DNA of 64,000 nt from an uncultured Roseburia sp. (lineage in GTDB: Bacteria > Bacillota_A > Clostridia > Lachnospirales > Lachnospiraceae): contig USRX01000004.1 of NCBI GenBank assembly GCA_900557275.1, positions 1 to 64,000 on the forward strand. Direction: 5' to 3'. Each line of letters begins with the position of its first letter. Position 1 is the first letter of the stretch. The notes beneath the pieces were generated by a model. It was not told the DNA's origin and made no database searches. It saw nothing but the letters and a program-made list of their open reading frames with translations. This document shows positions 29,177-39,498 of the stretch, piece after piece. Position numbers and translations under genes: made by a program.

Positions 29177-31048
29177 ATGGCAGTATTGGATAGAATAAAT
29201 AATGTAAATGATATCAAACAATTAAGTATGTCGGAAGTGTATATGCTGGCAGGAGAGATCCGCCAGTTTCTCGTACAGCATATTTCTGAGACGGGAGGCC
29301 ATCTGGCTTCTAACCTTGGTGCTGTAGAGCTGACACTTGCCCTTCATATGATCTGCGATCTGCCAAAAGACAAAATTGTGTGGGATGTGGGACACCAGTC
29401 TTATACACACAAGATTTTGACGGGGAGAAAAGAAAAATTTGATACGCTGCGGCAGTTTGGCGGTATGAGCGGATTTCCGAAGCGTTCTGAGAGTGACTGT
29501 GACTGCTTTAATACAGGACACAGTTCCACTTCTGTTTCAGCAGGACTTGGTCTTGCGGAGGCGAGGGATATTTTAGGAGAGGACTATAAAGTCATTTCTG
29601 TCATTGGAGACGGTGCTTTTACCGGCGGAATGGCGTATGAGGCATTGAATAATGCGTCTCATCTGAAATCTAACTTCATCGTTGTGTTAAATGATAATAA
29701 AATGTCGATTTCTGAAAATGTAGGTGGGTTTGCAACACATATGGCGTCCATGCGCACTGCAGAGACATATCAGGAATTTAAGTCTGGCGTGCATTCTGCT
29801 TTGAATAAGATGCCCTACGGAGAACGGACCACCAGAAGGATACAGCGGACAAAAAACAGCTTAAAACAGCTGCTTGTACCAGGAATGATCTTTGAAAATA
29901 TGGGGGTAACTTATCTTGGCCCAATTGACGGACATAATATCGAAGATATGGTAGGTCTGCTCCGGGAAGCAGTAAAAGTGAGTGGTCCGGTTGTCGTTCA
30001 TGTAATCACGGAAAAAGGAAAAGGTTATCTTCCGGCGGCACAGCATCCGGATCGTTTTCATGGAACAGCGCCGTTTGATATTGAGACCGGTGAATTAAAG
30101 AAGCCAAAAGAAAAAGCAAACTATACCGATGTTGTATCCTCTGTTTTGAAAAAAATAGGGGAAAAAGATGAAAAAGTAGTTGCCATTACGGCGGCTATGG
30201 CAGATGGGACCGGGCTGAAACGGTTTCGCAACGCATTCCCGGAGAGGTTCTTTGATGTGGGGATTGCGGAAGGGCATGCCGTTACATTTGCAGCAGGACT
30301 TGCCAGCGCAGGTTTGAAACCGGTAGTTGCTGTCTATTCATCTTTCCTGCAGCGGGCTTACGATCAGATCGTTCACGACGTCTGTCTCCAGAATCTTCCT
30401 GTCACATTTTGCGTGGATCGTGCGGGACTGGTGGGCGCCGATGGAGAGACCCATCAGGGAATTCTGGATTTGTCTTTCTTGTCAGATATTCCAAATATGA
30501 CCGTTATGGCGCCGAAAAACAAATGGGAGCTGGCAGCTATGCTACGCTATGCAGTGAATTTTGAAGGTCCCATAGCAATCCGTTATCCCCGTGGGGAAGC
30601 CTATGAAGGATTGCGGGAATACCGTAAAAAGATAGAATATGCCAAGAGTGAAGTGATCTTTGAAGAAAGCCAGATTGCGATTTTTGCTGTTGGAAATATG
30701 GTGGAAACGGCAGTAGAGGTTCGAGAAAGACTGAAACAGCAGGGATATGCGTGTTCTCTGATCAATGCCAGATCAGTAAAGCCTCTGGATGAAGAAATGC
30801 TGTTGAAAATGGCAGAAAAACATACATTGTTTATAACGTTGGAAGAGAACATCTGTCGGGGTGGTTATGGAGAAGCGGTCTTAAGTTTTCTCAACAGTCA
30901 GGATGTGCTGGGACATCTGAAAGTGCTGACACTTGGCATACAGGATCGGTTCGTGGAGCATGGCAGTGTGGGACAACTGAGGAAAGCCCTTGGTCTGGAT
31001 GCAGAAACCGTGGCAGATACGATCATGAAGACAATTGAAAATAGCTGA
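29177..31048 (+). CDS. dxs: 1-deoxy-D-xylulose-5-phosphate synthase
   Basis: A thiamine-diphosphate enzyme joining pyruvate and glyceraldehyde 3-phosphate, the first step of the MEP isoprenoid pathway. The 623-residue protein has DVGHQSYTHKILTGR, the TPP motif GDGAFTGGMAYEALNN-AS and the transketolase pyrimidine domain with FFDVGIAEGHAVTFAAGLA, FLQRAYDQIVHDV. It is 12 bases after ispA, so the two isoprenoid genes are co-transcribed. Confidence 0.96.
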   Translation: MAVLDRINNVNDIKQLSMSEVYMLAGEIRQFLVQHISETGGHLASNLGAVELTLALHMICDLPKDKIVWDVGHQSYTHKILTGRKEKFDTLRQFGGMSGFPKRSESDCDCFNTGHSSTSVSAGLGLAEARDILGEDYKVISVIGDGAFTGGMAYEALNNASHLKSNFIVVLNDNKMSISENVGGFATHMASMRTAETYQEFKSGVHSALNKMPYGERTTRRIQRTKNSLKQLLVPGMIFENMGVTYLGPIDGHNIEDMVGLLREAVKVSGPVVVHVITEKGKGYLPAAQHPDRFHGTAPFDIETGELKKPKEKANYTDVVSSVLKKIGEKDEKVVAITAAMADGTGLKRFRNAFPERFFDVGIAEGHAVTFAAGLASAGLKPVVAVYSSFLQRAYDQIVHDVCLQNLPVTFCVDRAGLVGADGETHQGILDLSFLSDIPNMTVMAPKNKWELAAMLRYAVNFEGPIAIRYPRGEAYEGLREYRKKIEYAKSEVIFEESQIAIFAVGNMVETAVEVRERLKQQGYACSLINARSVKPLDEEMLLKMAEKHTLFITLEENICRGGYGEAVLSFLNSQDVLGHLKVLTLGIQDRFVEHGSVGQLRKALGLDAETVADTIMKTIENS

Positions 31049-31066
31049 AAAGAGGAAATCATAATA

Positions 31067-31870
31067 ATGAAAGAGCGTTTGGATGTATTACTTGTAAAAC
31101 GCGGTCTTGCACCTTCCAGAGAGAAGGCAAAAGCGATGATCATGGCCGGAAATGTATTTGTGGATGGTCAGCGGGAAGATAAGGCCGGTACTTCCTTTCA
31201 GGAAGAGGTTCCGATTGAAATCCACGGTCATACGTTAAAATATGTCAGCCGTGGTGGTCTGAAGCTGGAAAAAGCTATGCAGCATTTTGACCTTTCCCTG
31301 GATGGAAAAATCTGCATGGATATCGGTGCCTCCACCGGCGGCTTTACAGACTGTATGCTGCAAAATGGTGCAGTAAAGGTTTATGCAGTAGATGTTGGAT
31401 ATGGACAGTTTGCATGGAAGCTTCGTCAGGATTCGAGAGTTGTCTGCATGGAAAAGACGAATATCCGATATGTGACACCGGAGGATATTGCAGATGTACT
31501 GGATTTTGCCTCTGTGGATGTGTCTTTTATTTCTCTGACGAAGGTTCTCGGACCGGCAAAAGAACTGTTACGGGAAGGCGGGGAGATGGTCTGCCTGATC
31601 AAGCCGCAGTTTGAAGCAGGAAAAGAAAAAGTTGGAAAAAAAGGTGTCGTGCGTGACAAAGCTGTACATCTTGAGGTCATCGAGAAAGTCATTTCTTTTG
31701 CAAAAGAGATTGGATTTCAGGTACTGAATCTTGAATTTTCCCCGATCAAGGGACCGGAAGGAAATATTGAATATCTGGTACATCTCCGGAAAGGAACGGA
31801 AAACACACAGGAGGAAGCGGTGGATGCAAATGCTGTTGTAGAGCAGGCTCACGCACAGCTGGATAGATAG
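31067..31870 (+). CDS. tlyA: TlyA-family rRNA 2'-O-methyltransferase
   Basis: A 267-residue protein with an N-terminal S4 domain (ERLDVLLVKRGLAPSREKAKAMIMAG) and an FtsJ-like SAM methyltransferase domain (CMDIGASTGGFTDCMLQNGA, VDVGYGQ). TlyA homologues methylate 16S C1409 and 23S C1920; some have been called hemolysins. The dxs-tlyA-nadK-argR-recN order is typical of Firmicutes. Confidence 0.92.
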   Translation: MKERLDVLLVKRGLAPSREKAKAMIMAGNVFVDGQREDKAGTSFQEEVPIEIHGHTLKYVSRGGLKLEKAMQHFDLSLDGKICMDIGASTGGFTDCMLQNGAVKVYAVDVGYGQFAWKLRQDSRVVCMEKTNIRYVTPEDIADVLDFASVDVSFISLTKVLGPAKELLREGGEMVCLIKPQFEAGKEKVGKKGVVRDKAVHLEVIEKVISFAKEIGFQVLNLEFSPIKGPEGNIEYLVHLRKGTENTQEEAVDANAVVEQAHAQLDR

Positions 31871-31874
31871 TAAT

Positions 31875-32735
31875 ATGCGGAATTTTTTTATTATTACCAA
31901 TGAACATAAAGATGCTGATCTGAATGTGACAAAGTCCATACAGGATTATATTATCAAAAAAGGCGGAACATGCAGCTATTTTGTAAGTTCCAAAGCAAAC
32001 TGGCAGGAAGTTGGCGGTGGAAAGAAACCGGATGAGATTCCAAAGCAAACAGAATGCATTATGGTGCTTGGCGGTGATGGTACGCTGGTGCGGGCGGCCA
32101 GAGATCTGGCACAGTTGGATATCCCAATGATCGGTGTGAATCTGGGAACGCTAGGATATTTGTGTGAGCTGGAACGCAATACGGTATTTTCAGCCATTGA
32201 TAAGTTGTTTGAAGATGAATATGATGTGGAGCCGCGTATGCTTCTGGAAGGATGCGAGGTGCATGGAAATCAGCTTGACCGGGTAACCTATGCCCTGAAC
32301 GATATTGTAATCCACAGGACAGGAATGTCCCAGCTTATCAGTCTGGTGGTAGCTGTCAATGGGGAATATCTGGCGACCTATGGCGCAGATGGCATTATCC
32401 TGTCCACGCCGACCGGATCTACCGGGTACAATATGTCGGCCGGCGGTCCGATCGTTGATCCGAAAGCTGATCTGATCCTGATCACACCTATCAATTCCCA
32501 TGATATTACATCCAAAAGTATTGTTGTGGGCGCTGATGCCAATATTACGGTGGAACTGTCTACCCGCAGACCGGAAAAAGATGAGACAGCAGATGTTAGC
32601 TTTGACGGAGACCGGATTGTCCATATGAAAGTGGGAGATAAGATCCTTGTGCGCAAGGCAGCGAAATCTACCGAGATATTAAAGCTGAACCGTGTCAGCT
32701 TTTTACAGATCCTCAGGAGGAAAATGCGTCCATGA
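31875..32735 (+). CDS. nadK: NAD kinase
   Basis: Phosphorylates NAD to NADP. The 286-residue protein has GGDGTLVRAAR at residues 66-76, GVNLGTLGYL, the NE-like segment ALNDIVIHR and the glycine-rich TPTGSTGYNMSAGGPIV. Its final TGA overlaps the argR ATG by 4 bases (ATGA), so translation is probably coupled. Confidence 0.94.
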   Translation: MRNFFIITNEHKDADLNVTKSIQDYIIKKGGTCSYFVSSKANWQEVGGGKKPDEIPKQTECIMVLGGDGTLVRAARDLAQLDIPMIGVNLGTLGYLCELERNTVFSAIDKLFEDEYDVEPRMLLEGCEVHGNQLDRVTYALNDIVIHRTGMSQLISLVVAVNGEYLATYGADGIILSTPTGSTGYNMSAGGPIVDPKADLILITPINSHDITSKSIVVGADANITVELSTRRPEKDETADVSFDGDRIVHMKVGDKILVRKAAKSTEILKLNRVSFLQILRRKMRP

Positions 32736-33187
32736 AATCAAAACGACATGTAAAAATACTGGAGCTGATCCGAAAATATGAGATTGAGACACAGGAAGAA
32801 CTGTGTGAGAAGCTGAACCGGGAAGGGTATTCTGTCACGCAGGCTACTGTTTCCAGGGATATCCGGGAACTGAAGCTGACAAAGATTTCCACAGATCACG
32901 GAAAACAGAAATATACGTCACTGACAGAAAAAAGCGGAGATATGGAAGATAAATTCATCCGTATTTTCAAAGATGGATTTGTCTCTATGGATATGGCGCA
33001 GAATATCCTTGTGATAAAGACGGTATCCGGTATGGCGATGGCACTGGCTGCAGCCCTGGATGCCATGAACTTTCATGAAATCGTAGGCAGTATTGCCGGA
33101 GACGATACGATTATGTGCGCCGTGCGGACAACACAGGATACAGAACGTCTCATGAAGCAGCTGCGAAAACTGATGAACAGTATCTGA
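32732..33187 (+). CDS. argR: Arginine repressor
   Basis: A 151-residue ArgR/AhrC-type regulator. The N-terminal winged helix includes QATVSRDIRELKLTK; the C-terminal hexamerisation and arginine-binding domain has GSIAGDDTIMCAVRT. It senses arginine and controls arginine genes such as argJ, which lies 3.5 kb downstream. It overlaps nadK by 4 bases. Confidence 0.93.
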   Translation: MKSKRHVKILELIRKYEIETQEELCEKLNREGYSVTQATVSRDIRELKLTKISTDHGKQKYTSLTEKSGDMEDKFIRIFKDGFVSMDMAQNILVIKTVSGMAMALAAALDAMNFHEIVGSIAGDDTIMCAVRTTQDTERLMKQLRKLMNSI

Positions 33188-33300
33188 CGGGTGTGGTTGG
33201 AATGTTTTGTATAAAAAACAGGTAATTTCGGGGATTATACTAATAATTAAAAATCGTTTGTATCGTTGTAACAGCAAGGAGAGAGTAGAAAGAGAGCTTT

Positions 33301-34971
33301 ATGTTACAGAGTTTACATGTAAAAAATCTTGCCCTGATCGATGAGGCAGAAGTGAATTTTGAAAAAGGGTTAAATATTTTATCCGGAGAGACCGGAGCCG
33401 GCAAATCCATCATTATCGGCTCTGTCAATCTGGCGTTGGGTGGAAAAGCTTCCAGGGATATGGTGCGCAGGGATGCGGACTATGCCCTTGTGGAGCTTAT
33501 TTTTCAGATTGAAAACGAAGAACTGGAAGAAAAGCTGAAAGCGTTGGACGTCTATCCGGAAGATCATCAGGTCATTATGACAAGAAAGTTGATGTCCGGA
33601 AGAAGCGTATGTCGGATCAATTCCGAGACAGTAGCAGCCTCCCGAATGCGGGATGTGGCATCCTGCCTGATCGATATTCACGGACAGCATGAACATCAGT
33701 CCCTTTTGTCCTACAAAAACCATTTAAAATATCTGGATGCTTATGCCGGAAACGAAGTTGAAAATGTGAAGACGGCTCTGGCAAAGGCATTTAAAACATA
33801 TCAGGCAAAGAAAAAAGAATTGTCAGAAGCTTCTCTTGATGAAGAACAGCAGGCAAGAGAGTTGTCGTTTTTACAGTTTGAGATAGAAGAGATTACCAAT
33901 GCGAGCCTTCAAGATGGAGAGGATGAGGAACTGGAGACGCTCTATAGGAAACTGGCGAATGGCAGAAAAATCATGGAATCCGTAGGTACGGCCCATGAAC
34001 TGACTGCAGGCAGTGGAGAAAATGCGTCAGAACTGATCGGAAGAGCATTGCGGGAACTGATTTCTGTCAGTGCTTATGATGAGACAATGCAGTCTCTGTC
34101 AGATCAGTTGTCAGAGATTGACAGTCTGTTGGGCGATTTTACCCATGAATTGTCAGCCTATCTTTCAGAAGCGGATTTTTCGGAAGAACTGTTCTGCCGT
34201 ACCCAGGAACGTCTGGATGAGATTAACCATCTGAAATCAAAATACGGGGATTCCATTGAGAAGATTCTGCACGCACTGGAAGAAAAAGAAGCGAAGGCGG
34301 AGAAACTGGCGCATTTTGATGCATATCGAAAACAGCTGGAAGATGAACTGGCAAAACAGGAAGCGGTTGTTCGGAACTATTCGGATCAGTTGCATGAGAT
34401 CCGTCAGAAATATGCAAAAATTTTTGTGAAAGAGGTCACGCAGTCCCTGATCGACCTGAACTTTCTGGATGTGCGTTTTGAGATGCGTTTTGAAAAGTTG
34501 GATCATTATACGGCAAATGGACAGGATGATGCCCGGTTTTACATTTCTACCAATCCGGGAGAAGAATTGCGCCCGCTGGAGCAGATCGCATCCGGTGGCG
34601 AGCTGTCCCGTATCATGCTGGCTTTGAAAACGGTTCTTGCAGAGCATGATGATATTGAAACACTGATCTTTGATGAGATCGACAGCGGTATCAGCGGACG
34701 GACGGCACAGATGGTAGCAGAGAAGATGAAGATGACCGGTAAAAACCATCAGATCATCTGCATTACCCATCTTCCGCAGATCGCTGCAATGGCAGATGCC
34801 CATTTCCTGATTGAAAAAATGGCAGAAAATGGCAGCACCGTATCACAGATCCGTATGCTGGAGCGGGAAGAGAGCATCAGTGAACTTGCCAGAATGCTCG
34901 GCGGTGTGAAGATCACAGACCGTGTGCTGGAAAGCGCAAAGGAAATGAAAGAGCTGGCGGAATCGAAGTGA
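33301..34971 (+). CDS. recN: DNA repair protein RecN
   Basis: An SMC-like ATPase of double-strand-break repair. The 556-residue protein has Walker A GETGAGKSIIIG near residue 30, a central coiled coil, the ABC signature region (ASGGELSRIMLALK) and Walker B LIFDEIDSGISGRTA, followed by QIICITHLPQIAAMAD. Length matches the family. It follows argR and precedes spoIVB, as in Bacillus. Confidence 0.95.
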   Translation: MLQSLHVKNLALIDEAEVNFEKGLNILSGETGAGKSIIIGSVNLALGGKASRDMVRRDADYALVELIFQIENEELEEKLKALDVYPEDHQVIMTRKLMSGRSVCRINSETVAASRMRDVASCLIDIHGQHEHQSLLSYKNHLKYLDAYAGNEVENVKTALAKAFKTYQAKKKELSEASLDEEQQARELSFLQFEIEEITNASLQDGEDEELETLYRKLANGRKIMESVGTAHELTAGSGENASELIGRALRELISVSAYDETMQSLSDQLSEIDSLLGDFTHELSAYLSEADFSEELFCRTQERLDEINHLKSKYGDSIEKILHALEEKEAKAEKLAHFDAYRKQLEDELAKQEAVVRNYSDQLHEIRQKYAKIFVKEVTQSLIDLNFLDVRFEMRFEKLDHYTANGQDDARFYISTNPGEELRPLEQIASGGELSRIMLALKTVLAEHDDIETLIFDEIDSGISGRTAQMVAEKMKMTGKNHQIICITHLPQIAAMADAHFLIEKMAENGSTVSQIRMLEREESISELARMLGGVKITDRVLESAKEMKELAESK

Positions 34972-35142
34972 TTGTAAAATGCATTCTGAAAATTTTCATT
35001 TAGAAGATTTTGAGAGTACATTTAATATAATTGAGGATGAAAAATTTTCAGTCAAGGAAAATCAATCGTAAATCGTGAAAAATTAAAAATGGTAAACATT
35101 TACCGGATTGAAATAAGGACAACTTCATACACTAAAGAAAAG

Positions 35143-35166
35143 AGGATGCTTAAGGCATCCTTTTTT
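35143..35166 (+). terminator. Intrinsic terminator after recN
   Basis: AGGATGC / GCATCCT stem with loop TTAAG and a TTTTTT tail. It separates recN from spoIVB; the rest of this 280-base gap shows no gene. Confidence 0.85.
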
Positions 35167-35251
35167 AGATAAAACTTTACAGACAGGGAAGAAATCCCGA
35201 CAGATAGTGAGATAAATATTTGCATGATGATTTTGAAGCTATAGGAATGGC

Positions 35252-36520
35252 ATGATGTCAAAAACTACAGCAAACGAAATAAGAGAAAAGGATAGAAAGA
35301 AAATGAAAGTTGTTCAGCGGTTACAGGGAAAAAGAAAATTTTTATTTTGGGTATTGCTTACGTTATTGTGCGTCTATGCTTGGGCGACATTGTTGTGGGA
35401 GATTCCAAATGATCTGTATGTCAGCAGCAGGAGCGATGTGAAGATTGGCAGTCGCCTGCCGGTCTCTTACAGCCGGGGCAGCAAAGAAACGGTGTTTGCT
35501 TCCAACGGAAAGGAAGTGTATCAGCTGACCTGTCGTTTTCTGGGTGTGATTCCGGTAAAACAGATTACGGTACATGTGACGGAAGCGGAAACTGTGATTC
35601 CCGGAGGAATTGCCATTGGGCTTGTGCTGAATCTGGATGGCATCTATGTAGCGGGAACGCAGGAAATTGTAGATGCTGATGGAGAAAAACAAAATCCATG
35701 CGAACATATTTTGCAGACCGGAGACTATATTCTGGAAGCCGACGGAAAAGCTGTGGCAGAAAAAGAAGATCTGATCAATGCGGTAAAGGAGAGTGACGGG
35801 GATACCGTTACTTTAAAAGTACGGCGTGGAAATAAGACGCTGGAAACGGCTGTGACGCCGATAGAGGTAGGAGAAAATAACCGGAAACTGGGTGTGTGGA
35901 TCAAAGATGATATGGCAGGTGTAGGCACATTGACGTATATTGATGCAGACGGTTCTTATGGCGCATTGGGACATGGTATCAGTGACAGCGAAACAGGAGA
36001 ACTTTTCCATCTGAAAGAAGGAAAACTGTATGAGTCCGAGATCGTTGCAGTAAACCGTGGCGAAAAAGGCAGTCCGGGAGAACTGGTGGGCATGATCTAT
36101 TTCCGGAAAGACAATTATCTGGGAACGATAGACAATAATACGGATTCCGGGATTTTTGGGATTCTTACGAATCTTCCGGAGGAGATGGCGCAGCAGCAGG
36201 CGATAACTGTCTGCCATAAACAGGATGTGAGCAACGGACCGGCAACGATCCTTGCAGATGTAGACGGCACGATCCGCAGCTACGAGATTAATATAGAAGA
36301 CGTATCTATGAATGGGAGGGACGCCAACAAGCGTATCCTTCTCCGTGTTACAGACGAAGCTCTCCTGAAGAAAACTGGCGGGATCGTACAGGGAACCAGC
36401 GGAAGCCCCATTATCCAGAACGGCAAGTTGGTAGGAGCGGTAACCCATGTGCTGGTTAATGACCCCACCAGAGGATACGGGATACTGGCGGAGGATATGA
36501 TGGAGGCGGATCTTAATTAA
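35252..36520 (+). CDS. spoIVB: SpoIVB sporulation peptidase
   Basis: A serine peptidase (S55) secreted by the forespore that triggers SpoIVFB processing of pro-SigK. The 422-residue protein has one N-terminal membrane helix (about 33-50), a PDZ domain (DYILEADGKAVAEKEDLINAV) and the catalytic domain with GTLTYIDADGSYGALGHGIS (His) and IVQGTSGSPIIQNGKLVGAVTHV (catalytic Ser). It marks the organism as a spore former. Confidence 0.93.
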   Translation: MMSKTTANEIREKDRKKMKVVQRLQGKRKFLFWVLLTLLCVYAWATLLWEIPNDLYVSSRSDVKIGSRLPVSYSRGSKETVFASNGKEVYQLTCRFLGVIPVKQITVHVTEAETVIPGGIAIGLVLNLDGIYVAGTQEIVDADGEKQNPCEHILQTGDYILEADGKAVAEKEDLINAVKESDGDTVTLKVRRGNKTLETAVTPIEVGENNRKLGVWIKDDMAGVGTLTYIDADGSYGALGHGISDSETGELFHLKEGKLYESEIVAVNRGEKGSPGELVGMIYFRKDNYLGTIDNNTDSGIFGILTNLPEEMAQQQAITVCHKQDVSNGPATILADVDGTIRSYEINIEDVSMNGRDANKRILLRVTDEALLKKTGGIVQGTSGSPIIQNGKLVGAVTHVLVNDPTRGYGILAEDMMEADLN

Positions 36521-36523
36521 CCA

Positions 36524-36552
36524 TTGACAGAACCCGGCCTTTGTTTTACCAT
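36524..36552 (+). promoter_or_regulatory. Possible promoter of argJ
   Basis: TTGACA, a 17-base spacer and TACCAT just after the spoIVB stop. The -10 is only partly canonical. No clear ArgR box was identified by eye. Confidence 0.35.
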
Positions 36553-36713
36553 CAATGAGAAGAAAACCAGTATAGATTTCCGTAAAAGAGATCTTTTTAT
36601 AGTGATCGTATTTGAAAATCGTATTTGGAGCAGGAAGCTCAGTGGCATTAGATAATAAGCAGTTCACTCAAGAAAGATTACGGAAAATTGATGGGAAAGG
36701 CAGGGAATATACT

Positions 36714-37940
36714 GTGGAATATAAGACAATCGAAGGCGGCGTATGCGCAGCCAAAGGATTTATGGCAAATGGATTAAACTGTGGATTAAACCCGGTAAAG
36801 GAGAAAAATGATCTGGGTCTGATCTATTCAATCAAAGAATGTGATGCAGCAGCTGTTTATACGCAGAATAAAGTCAAAGGTGCACCGATTCTTGTGACAA
36901 AGAGCAATCTGGAAAAGACCGGCGGCAAAGCTCGTGCTGTGATCGTAAACAGTAAAAATGCAAACACCTGTAATGCAGATGGAGAAGAAAAAGCATGGCA
37001 AATGTGCAAACTGGCGGCAGATGCACTAAATTTGAAACCGGAAGAGATCATGGTAGCATCTACCGGCGTCATCGGACAGATCTTACCGATTGAGCCAATC
37101 GCAAATCATGTGCAGGAACTTGCAGACGGACTGACCGAAGATGGAAATGAGCGTGCTGCAACGGCGATCATGACAACGGATACCGTAAAAAAAGAAGTCG
37201 CTGTAACATTTGAATTGAACGGAAAGACCTGCTGCCTTGGCGGAATGGCAAAAGGAAGCGGCATGATCCATCCCAATATGGCAACGACATTAAACTTTAT
37301 CACAACCGACGTCAACATTTCAGCAGAACTGCTCCAGAAAGCATTGTCAGAGATCGTAAAGGTAACTTACAACTGCCTCAGCGTAGATGGCGATACCTCT
37401 ACCAACGATATGGTATGCCTTCTTGCTAATGGACTTGCGGGAAATGAAAAGATTAATGCAGAGACCGCAGAATATGAGATTTTCAAGGGAGCATTGTATC
37501 AGGTTATGATGCAGATGACAAAAATGCTTGCAAAAGATGGCGAAGGCGCAAGCAAGCTTCTGGAATGCACCTGTGCCGGCGCACCGGATCTGGATACAGC
37601 CATCATCGTGGCAAAAAGCGTAATCCGTTCCCCGCTGTTTAAATGCGCCATGTTCGGAGAGGATGCAAACTGGGGCAGAATCCTCTGCGCCATCGGCTAT
37701 GCGGAAGCAGACTTTGATATTACAAAAGTTTCTGTAGATCTGGCATCTGAAAAAGGCAGCATTCATGTATGTGAGAATGGAGCAGGTGTACCGTTCTCCG
37801 AGGACGAGGCAAAAGTAGTGCTCAGTGCAGACGAAATTTACATTCAGATTGATTTGCATCAAGGCGATACGACCGCTAAAGCATGGGGCTGTGACCTTAC
37901 ATATGATTATGTAAAAATTAATGGAGATTATCGTTCTTAA
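36714..37940 (+). CDS. argJ: Bifunctional glutamate N-acetyltransferase / N-acetylglutamate synthase
   Basis: Moves the acetyl group from N-acetylornithine to glutamate in arginine synthesis. The self-cleavage site GMIHPNMATTLNF is present (new N-terminal Thr). The open frame extends upstream to a TTG at 36612, but the family starts just before IEGGV-x-A-KGF. I therefore chose GTG 36714, with GCAGGGAAT upstream, which gives 408 residues, the usual length. GTG 36642 is an alternative. It lies alone between spoIVB and an ABC transporter, apart from other arg genes. Confidence 0.9.
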   Translation: MEYKTIEGGVCAAKGFMANGLNCGLNPVKEKNDLGLIYSIKECDAAAVYTQNKVKGAPILVTKSNLEKTGGKARAVIVNSKNANTCNADGEEKAWQMCKLAADALNLKPEEIMVASTGVIGQILPIEPIANHVQELADGLTEDGNERAATAIMTTDTVKKEVAVTFELNGKTCCLGGMAKGSGMIHPNMATTLNFITTDVNISAELLQKALSEIVKVTYNCLSVDGDTSTNDMVCLLANGLAGNEKINAETAEYEIFKGALYQVMMQMTKMLAKDGEGASKLLECTCAGAPDLDTAIIVAKSVIRSPLFKCAMFGEDANWGRILCAIGYAEADFDITKVSVDLASEKGSIHVCENGAGVPFSEDEAKVVLSADEIYIQIDLHQGDTTAKAWGCDLTYDYVKINGDYRS

Positions 37941-38061
37941 AAATATAGATATGAATGAGCAAATACTAAAAAGTGCGTAATATGCTTTATGGATTATACC
38001 GACAGGGATTTTTGTTTCAAAGTCTTATTGATTGCGTATAACAGAGTTAATTGCGAATTAT

Positions 38062-38149
38062 AAAAATGGCATTTTGTTTTGGATTGATATTTTTTGCAGA
38101 CACTATTGTAGAAAAGGAATCGGTTTGAAATAAATGCCATTTTTATTTT
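38062..38149 (+). terminator. Long-loop terminator-like inverted repeat after argJ
   Basis: Perfect 13-bp inverted repeat AAAAATGGCATTT / AAATGCCATTTTT with a 57-base loop, followed by ATTTT. The 475-base gap between argJ and the transporter holds this and the tandem repeat at 38242; nothing gene-like was seen. Confidence 0.6.
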
Positions 38150-38241
38150 AGATAAAACAAAAATCTCTTGAATGAATCTAAATCCAAATAAATGGTGGGA
38201 TAGAAAATTCGTATGATGTAGAGGATATGTCAGTTAATCAG

Positions 38242-38280
38242 AAAATATATTATACATAAAATATATTATACATAAAATAT
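38242..38280. repeat. 16-base tandem repeat
   Basis: AAAATATATTATACAT occurs twice in tandem followed by a partial third copy (AAAATAT). It lies upstream of the ABC transporter genes. Confidence 0.85.
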
Positions 38281-38415
38281 AGATTTTGCCGGAAATTTTT
38301 AATATCGACATCAGATATATGAAAAATATGAGATAATTTGCATTCAACTCTTGACTTTAGAGCTTTAAAGTGTTAATTTATTTAACATAATCATGAGTGA
38401 ATGAGGAGGAAATCT

Positions 38416-39414
38416 ATGATGAAAAAGTTATTGGCTGTTTTATTGGCGGGGGCTATGACTCTTGGGCTTGCAGCTTGTGGCAGCACTGGAGGCAGCCAGA
38501 ATTCAGCAGGTTCAGAAAATGCTTCAAAAGAAAATGCAAAATATACTGTAGGTATCTGTCAGCTGGTACAGCATGATGCTCTGGATGCAGCTACCGAAGG
38601 ATTTAAGAAAGCGTTGACAGATGAATTTGGCGATGATGTAAAATTTGATGAGCAGAATGCGCAGAACGATTCTAATACCTGTTCAACCATCATCAACAGT
38701 TTTGTATCTAATGGTGTAGATCTGATCCTTGCAAATGCCACACCGGCATTACAGGCAGCAGCAGCAGGAACAGATACAATCCCGGTACTCGGTACATCTG
38801 TAACAGAGTACGGTGTTGCACTTCAGTTAAAAGACTTTAATGGTACTGTTGGCGGAAATATTTCCGGTACTTCCGATCTGGCGCCACTGGATGGACAGGC
38901 AGATATGCTTCAGGAATTATTCCCAAATGCAAAAAAAGTAGGTCTGTTATATTGTTCTGCAGAGCCAAACTCAAAATATCAGGTAGATACGATAAAAGCA
39001 AATCTTGAGAAAAAAGGGTACAGCTGCGAATATTATGCATTCTCAGATTCTAATGATCTGTCTTCTGTAACTACAAGCGCAGCTCAGGCAAGTGATGTGA
39101 TTTATCTTCCGACAGATAACACAGTTGCTTCTAACACCGGTATTATCAACAATATCTGTCTTCCGGCTAAAGTTCCGGTAGTTTCAGGTGAAGAAGGAAT
39201 CTGCAAAGGCTGTGGTGTTGCAACACTTTCCATCAGCTATTATGATCTTGGATATACAACTGGTCAGATGGCTGTGAAAATTTTGAAAGGTGAGTCTGAC
39301 ATTTCTGACATGCCGATTGAATATGCCCCGAACACTACAAAGAAATACAACAAGGCTATCTGTGACGAGCTTGGTATTAAAGTTCCGGATGATTATGTAG
39401 CGATTGAGGAGTAG
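38416..39414 (+). CDS. ABC transporter substrate-binding lipoprotein (TrpX-like)
   Basis: A 332-residue lipoprotein: signal peptide MMKKLLAVLLAGAMTLG with lipobox LAAC, then a Ser/Asn-rich linker and a domain of the ABC_sub_bind family (YTVGICQLVQHDALDAATEGFKKAL, IPVLGTSVTEYGVA, VGLLYCSAEPNSKYQ). Members of this group are predicted or shown to take up tryptophan or tyrosine. The ATG at 38416 follows GAGGAGGAAATCT. The permease and ATPase follow after a hairpin-rich gap. Confidence 0.85.
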   Translation: MMKKLLAVLLAGAMTLGLAACGSTGGSQNSAGSENASKENAKYTVGICQLVQHDALDAATEGFKKALTDEFGDDVKFDEQNAQNDSNTCSTIINSFVSNGVDLILANATPALQAAAAGTDTIPVLGTSVTEYGVALQLKDFNGTVGGNISGTSDLAPLDGQADMLQELFPNAKKVGLLYCSAEPNSKYQVDTIKANLEKKGYSCEYYAFSDSNDLSSVTTSAAQASDVIYLPTDNTVASNTGIINNICLPAKVPVVSGEEGICKGCGVATLSISYYDLGYTTGQMAVKILKGESDISDMPIEYAPNTTKKYNKAICDELGIKVPDDYVAIEE

Positions 39415-39498
39415 GAACTCAGCACGCAGATAAAAAGGATAAGAAACACAGGTAATGTATAAACATCTGTAAAAAATATCCTGAAATATAATGATACA

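Noticed and set aside
35813..36667. A 284-codon minus-strand frame opposite spoIVB
   Set aside because: Antisense shadow; spoIVB on the plus strand has clear catalytic motifs.
38242..38280. Short CRISPR-like repeat
   Set aside because: The units are directly tandem with no spacers and are low-complexity A/T; it is a simple tandem repeat.
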